This document shows positions 62,701 through 64,000 of a stretch of 64,000 bases of DNA, one piece after another. The number at the start of each line of letters is the position of its first letter. Position 1 is the first letter of the stretch. The notes beneath the pieces were generated by a model. The model was not told the origin of the DNA. It made no database searches and saw only the letters and a list, made by a program, of their open reading frames with translations. Origin of the DNA: Marchantia polymorpha subsp. ruderalis (Eukaryota; Streptophyta; Marchantiopsida; Marchantiales; Marchantiaceae); the NCBI GenBank assembly GCA_037833965.1, contig AP031352.1, positions 19,448,501 to 19,512,500 of the forward strand, written 5' to 3'. The position numbers and the translations under genes are program-made.

Positions 62701-62873
62701 ATACCATGTCCGCCCTCGAAGTGGAGGTGTCCGCGGCGTTGCAGCGTTTGGGACTGCGCAGTCGAGCGGAAGATTGGCAGGGTAGGGAGTTAGTGCGCGG
62801 CAGTCGGCCGCGCAGGAGACGTAGTACAGGTTCCGCGGAGTGTAGTGTAGCGTGGTTCCGTGCAGGCGTGTAG
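59733..62873 (+). CDS. Gag-like plant retroelement protein, 1046 residues
   Basis: This is a single uninterrupted frame from an ATG to TAG. Residues about 105-300 look like a folded helical domain with KLDFLLWGWNYICANMVREW, WTVQDWAQALGR and SPFLINFYRQR. Its style recalls the 'putative plant transposon protein' domain of gag-like plant ORFs, though I cannot confirm that. Residues about 310-720 are Pro/Ser/Ala/Arg-rich and probably disordered, with PVHR repeats near 473-501. An acidic stretch (about 727-752) precedes a long coiled coil (about 787-970). I see no zinc knuckle, protease, RT or integrase, so the element is non-autonomous or this is an accessory ORF. The intact frame suggests recent insertion or selection. 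Large frames on other strands here (minus 60791-62053, plus 60604-61431) are shadows. Confidence 0.8.
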   Translation: MTFDRAAKNVPFLNSRFQSLVRAARIHLLAAKHSRRRRTGDFLLIEGEVNARDLELRAIRVCRERKALGRCGSRMSGRANPRNAMTRPSRLRMVPLRLPQNGLRAFEERLIARKLDFLLWGWNYICANMVREWLEPQGPPSRGLRPHVDRWTVQDWAQALGRCAGMPGHLLFDSESIKVTKQEEAQFVELFKTGRSTKNGYRTRDYKDRFRRTLSAALMQLLQPHRACYITLWQVSFVECVIEGTPIHWASILHRVMRQHAFEEKGGTLNHLSPFLINFYRQRNCLTAAELEHFPPLSIDHPGKYVRENEVDTDAEESPTSTPSRRRDEGRHTPAARVPRKRRWREESEEEQHQEPSAPIRPRPLCESYSRPKQKARRLVLPADSADTATIATEKGSASPEKHEEARTTAGATGHAATSTGEGPPTGQGPPELPRAMRTDVPFAHRRASADGRASADRRSQVDMDLRLRVGRSSPPVHRRSPVHRSPVHRTPPHVPPVHRQESPPLQRRKGKEPAEEPPTRHRPSGPDPPAHHAPQFAPSAPGPSSRGDTSRERAEAAPSAGSPPIDAPSAVGPIGQGTSGERPPAMSPSAMHVRGATPAADKAPAIAPAHGPGTAPTDRSREQQQTEERSDCPRDEIPMRDAQSNPAQPPSARSPSAAGDGGREDAVDNQQASDGDAARVHSPSALDILATSSEAAAVPSQAAHVDDVQPHSRQSPTQSMATEILHSDDDDGGSTEEMSGAEDTEEEEEEIVGAPAAALSEQVIPLLRYLDRKVDNYADPLQPGSYIELVRRRTRTKVHTSKLLARVDQELRELKEKHACLWGQYKLNQKFYKHSEKMKDEKLEELTKEQVKVKEALISEQAQNRILSEELVRQTRLLEQCQLARQADEELIRRLQSECGELRAQRAEAESQLVIIEEDRRKEADRTKVETARRVAHCLKGYAHWEVKAQEKLTLREFELRAAGLLSGDSRSRRKVAKKLDAFLSKAQDTMSALEVEVSAALQRLGLRSRAEDWQGRELVRGSRPRRRRSTGSAECSVAWFRAGV
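61153..61235. repeat. In-frame CCTGTGCACAGG palindrome cluster encoding PVHR
   Basis: The palindromic core CCTGTGCACAGG occurs four times, at intervals of 17, 16 and 31 bases (one copy as ACCTGTGCACAGGT), and each encodes Pro-Val-His-Arg. The same palindrome is present in the noncoding leader about 2 kb upstream. Confidence 0.9.
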
Positions 62874-62909
62874 CGTAGTGCAGTGTAGTGTTAGGTAGGA
62901 CTTAGAAGG

Positions 62910-62919
62910 TATAAAATAG
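62910..62919 (+). promoter_or_regulatory. TATA box
   Basis: TATAAAATAG lies 37 bases after the stop codon of the gag-like ORF, in sequence with LTR-like traits. It would drive plus-strand transcription toward the right edge of the window. Confidence 0.55.
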
Positions 62920-63324
62920 TTCCAGGCGTCTTGCCTGGGGTTCTTTCCCAAACTCAGAAGTATAGATCAGGAACCCATTTCCTTTGCGTGTTTGTGTCCT
63001 TGAGTTCTGTCACCACGTAGGAGGAGTTACAACTTAGCGTTCCGCATTTTGTAGCTGAAGGCCTTCGGCCGAATGTTCAGAGCTAGTACATTGGTTAGAG
63101 ACTTGAGTAGTTCGGATCTGCACCTGCGGGTGACTGCCGATGCTCAGAGCCAGTGACTAGTTAGATACTTGAACAGTTTCGCCCTTACACCTTCGAGTGT
63201 TTCTTTCTGATTGTACTCCCTTGGGATTTTTCCCCTGAATGCCAAAGTGAAGTTTTGCTACTTCGTGTAAGCCTTGGTTGTAAATTCAGGTTACGCTGCA
63301 GCAGGTGCTTTGAGGGTAACCCCT

Positions 63325-63789
63325 GTAGTATTTCTGGGAATGACAAGTGCCTGAGAATTCAAACTCTTCAATAGACTGTTGTTGTGTTACTGGAATGTTT
63401 CACAGTGAGTCCTTCAGTGCGGACCTGTGTTCTCTGCGCGTTTTGTGAGTTGAGAGTGTTGTTCACCGCGTAGGAGTGACTTTGATCCGAAGTAGGTAGT
63501 CCAAACCGGGTTTCCTACACTAGCAGCAAGCTAGTGGAAGCGTTGTAAAAGCCGGAGTTGGAAGTCACTGCCCGCAGCTTTGCCGAGTGTGCTCGTGAGA
63601 GACTTTCCCCCTGAAATCTTGAAGTAGAGGTCCTAACGGATCTCTGGGTTGTGTTTCTGTAGTTTCAGGTGTGTGTGTGTGTGTGTGTTACGCTGCACTG
63701 TGCGACCTCCGAGTGCGCTCCGAGTGGACACTTGCAGTATTTCTGGGAGTGACAGTCGCCTGAGAATTCAAACTCCTCAATAGTCTGTT
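63325..63789 (+). repeat. 56-bp direct repeat, 409-base period
   Basis: Copies at 63325-63380 and 63734-63789 share AGTATTTCTGGGA, CCTGAGAATTCAAACTC and TCAATAG(A/T)CTGTT with a few mismatches. A weaker repeat of the preceding CACC(A/G)CGTAGGAG word (about 63012 and 63464) suggests the whole unit, about 410-450 bases, was once duplicated. Confidence 0.75.
63669..63688. repeat. (GT)10 microsatellite
   Basis: Ten perfect GT units within the LTR-like region. Confidence 0.95.
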
Positions 63790-64000
63790 AAAACGTGACA
63801 CTTTGTACCCTGTGTGTTCCTCTGTCCCTGTGGGTTCGACCTTTCTACCACTATATTGCAGTTTTAGCCTTTAGTGGGTTATTACAGCTACGTCGGCGGA
63901 AATCGGCGGGATCAAGATTGAATGTACAAGTATGAGAGTCTGCGCAACGGCGGAGTGTGAATTCGCGCGTGCGAATCAGACCGTTACGCCTCAGCGCCGG

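Larger units (their letters stand above)
62874..64000 (+). mobile_element. TATA-containing LTR-like region, truncated by window
   Basis: It directly follows the gag-like stop codon. TATAAAATAG at 62910-62919 is a good TATA box, with the transcript start expected about 30 bases on. The region has no open frame, contains a 56-bp duplication and a GT microsatellite, and near 63830 reads CCTGTGGGTTCGACC then an ACCACTATA stretch. That word I associate with the LTR end or leader of plant gypsy-type elements. After about 63885 the GC-rich CGGCGGAA style of the 58.9-59.7 kb leader returns, which hints at another element or the real internal region. LTR boundaries could not be set. Confidence 0.5.

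Overview
This is eukaryotic nuclear DNA, and almost certainly from a land plant. Remorins are a land-plant family, genes are split by short GT-AG introns, and there are plant Ty1-copia fragments. GC-rich gene and leader blocks full of CT/GA, (CTGC)n and poly-G tracts alternate with very AT-rich spacers. My best guess is a bryophyte, perhaps a Marchantia-like liverwort. That is inferred from style and is not shown by any single diagnostic gene.

Layout. 1-1667: 3' end of a degraded Ty1-copia element with a polypurine tract and one LTR. 1.7-5.9 kb: no recognised gene. 5963-11678 (minus): an eight-exon remorin whose exon phases all join, giving about 857 residues with a very long variable N-terminus. 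11.7-16.4 kb: CT-rich and poly-G upstream sequence, then unassigned DNA. 16.4-17.9 kb: AT-rich spacer. 18-39 kb: long accessory stretch with only weak ORFs, short hairpins and simple repeats. 39061-42055 (minus): six-exon gene for a conserved-looking but unnamed protein of about 618 residues with a nuclear-type basic/acidic segment. 42.2-47.7 kb: AT-rich DNA with a broken coding remnant, a perfect 30-bp palindrome, an inverted repeat and a degenerate tandem duplication. 48174-49647 (minus): five-exon CFAP20/BUG22 gene, with a GC-rich leader or promoter block near 50.6-51.3 kb. 51.5-56.4 kb: AT-rich DNA with a degenerate tandem satellite. 56.7-64 kb: nested retroelements. These comprise a 33-bp-arm hairpin, a minus-strand copia LTR and RNase H remnant, two LTR-like heads, and a 1046-codon gag-like ORF. 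The ORF shares short GC-rich repeat modules with the noncoding DNA around it and is followed by a TATA-containing LTR-like region.

The three confident host genes lie on the minus strand and do not look functionally linked. Remorin acts at the plasma membrane, CFAP20 in cilia or centrioles, and the third is probably nuclear. The most unusual material is the retroelement block at the right end. I see no prokaryotic operons, CRISPR arrays, tRNA or rRNA genes.
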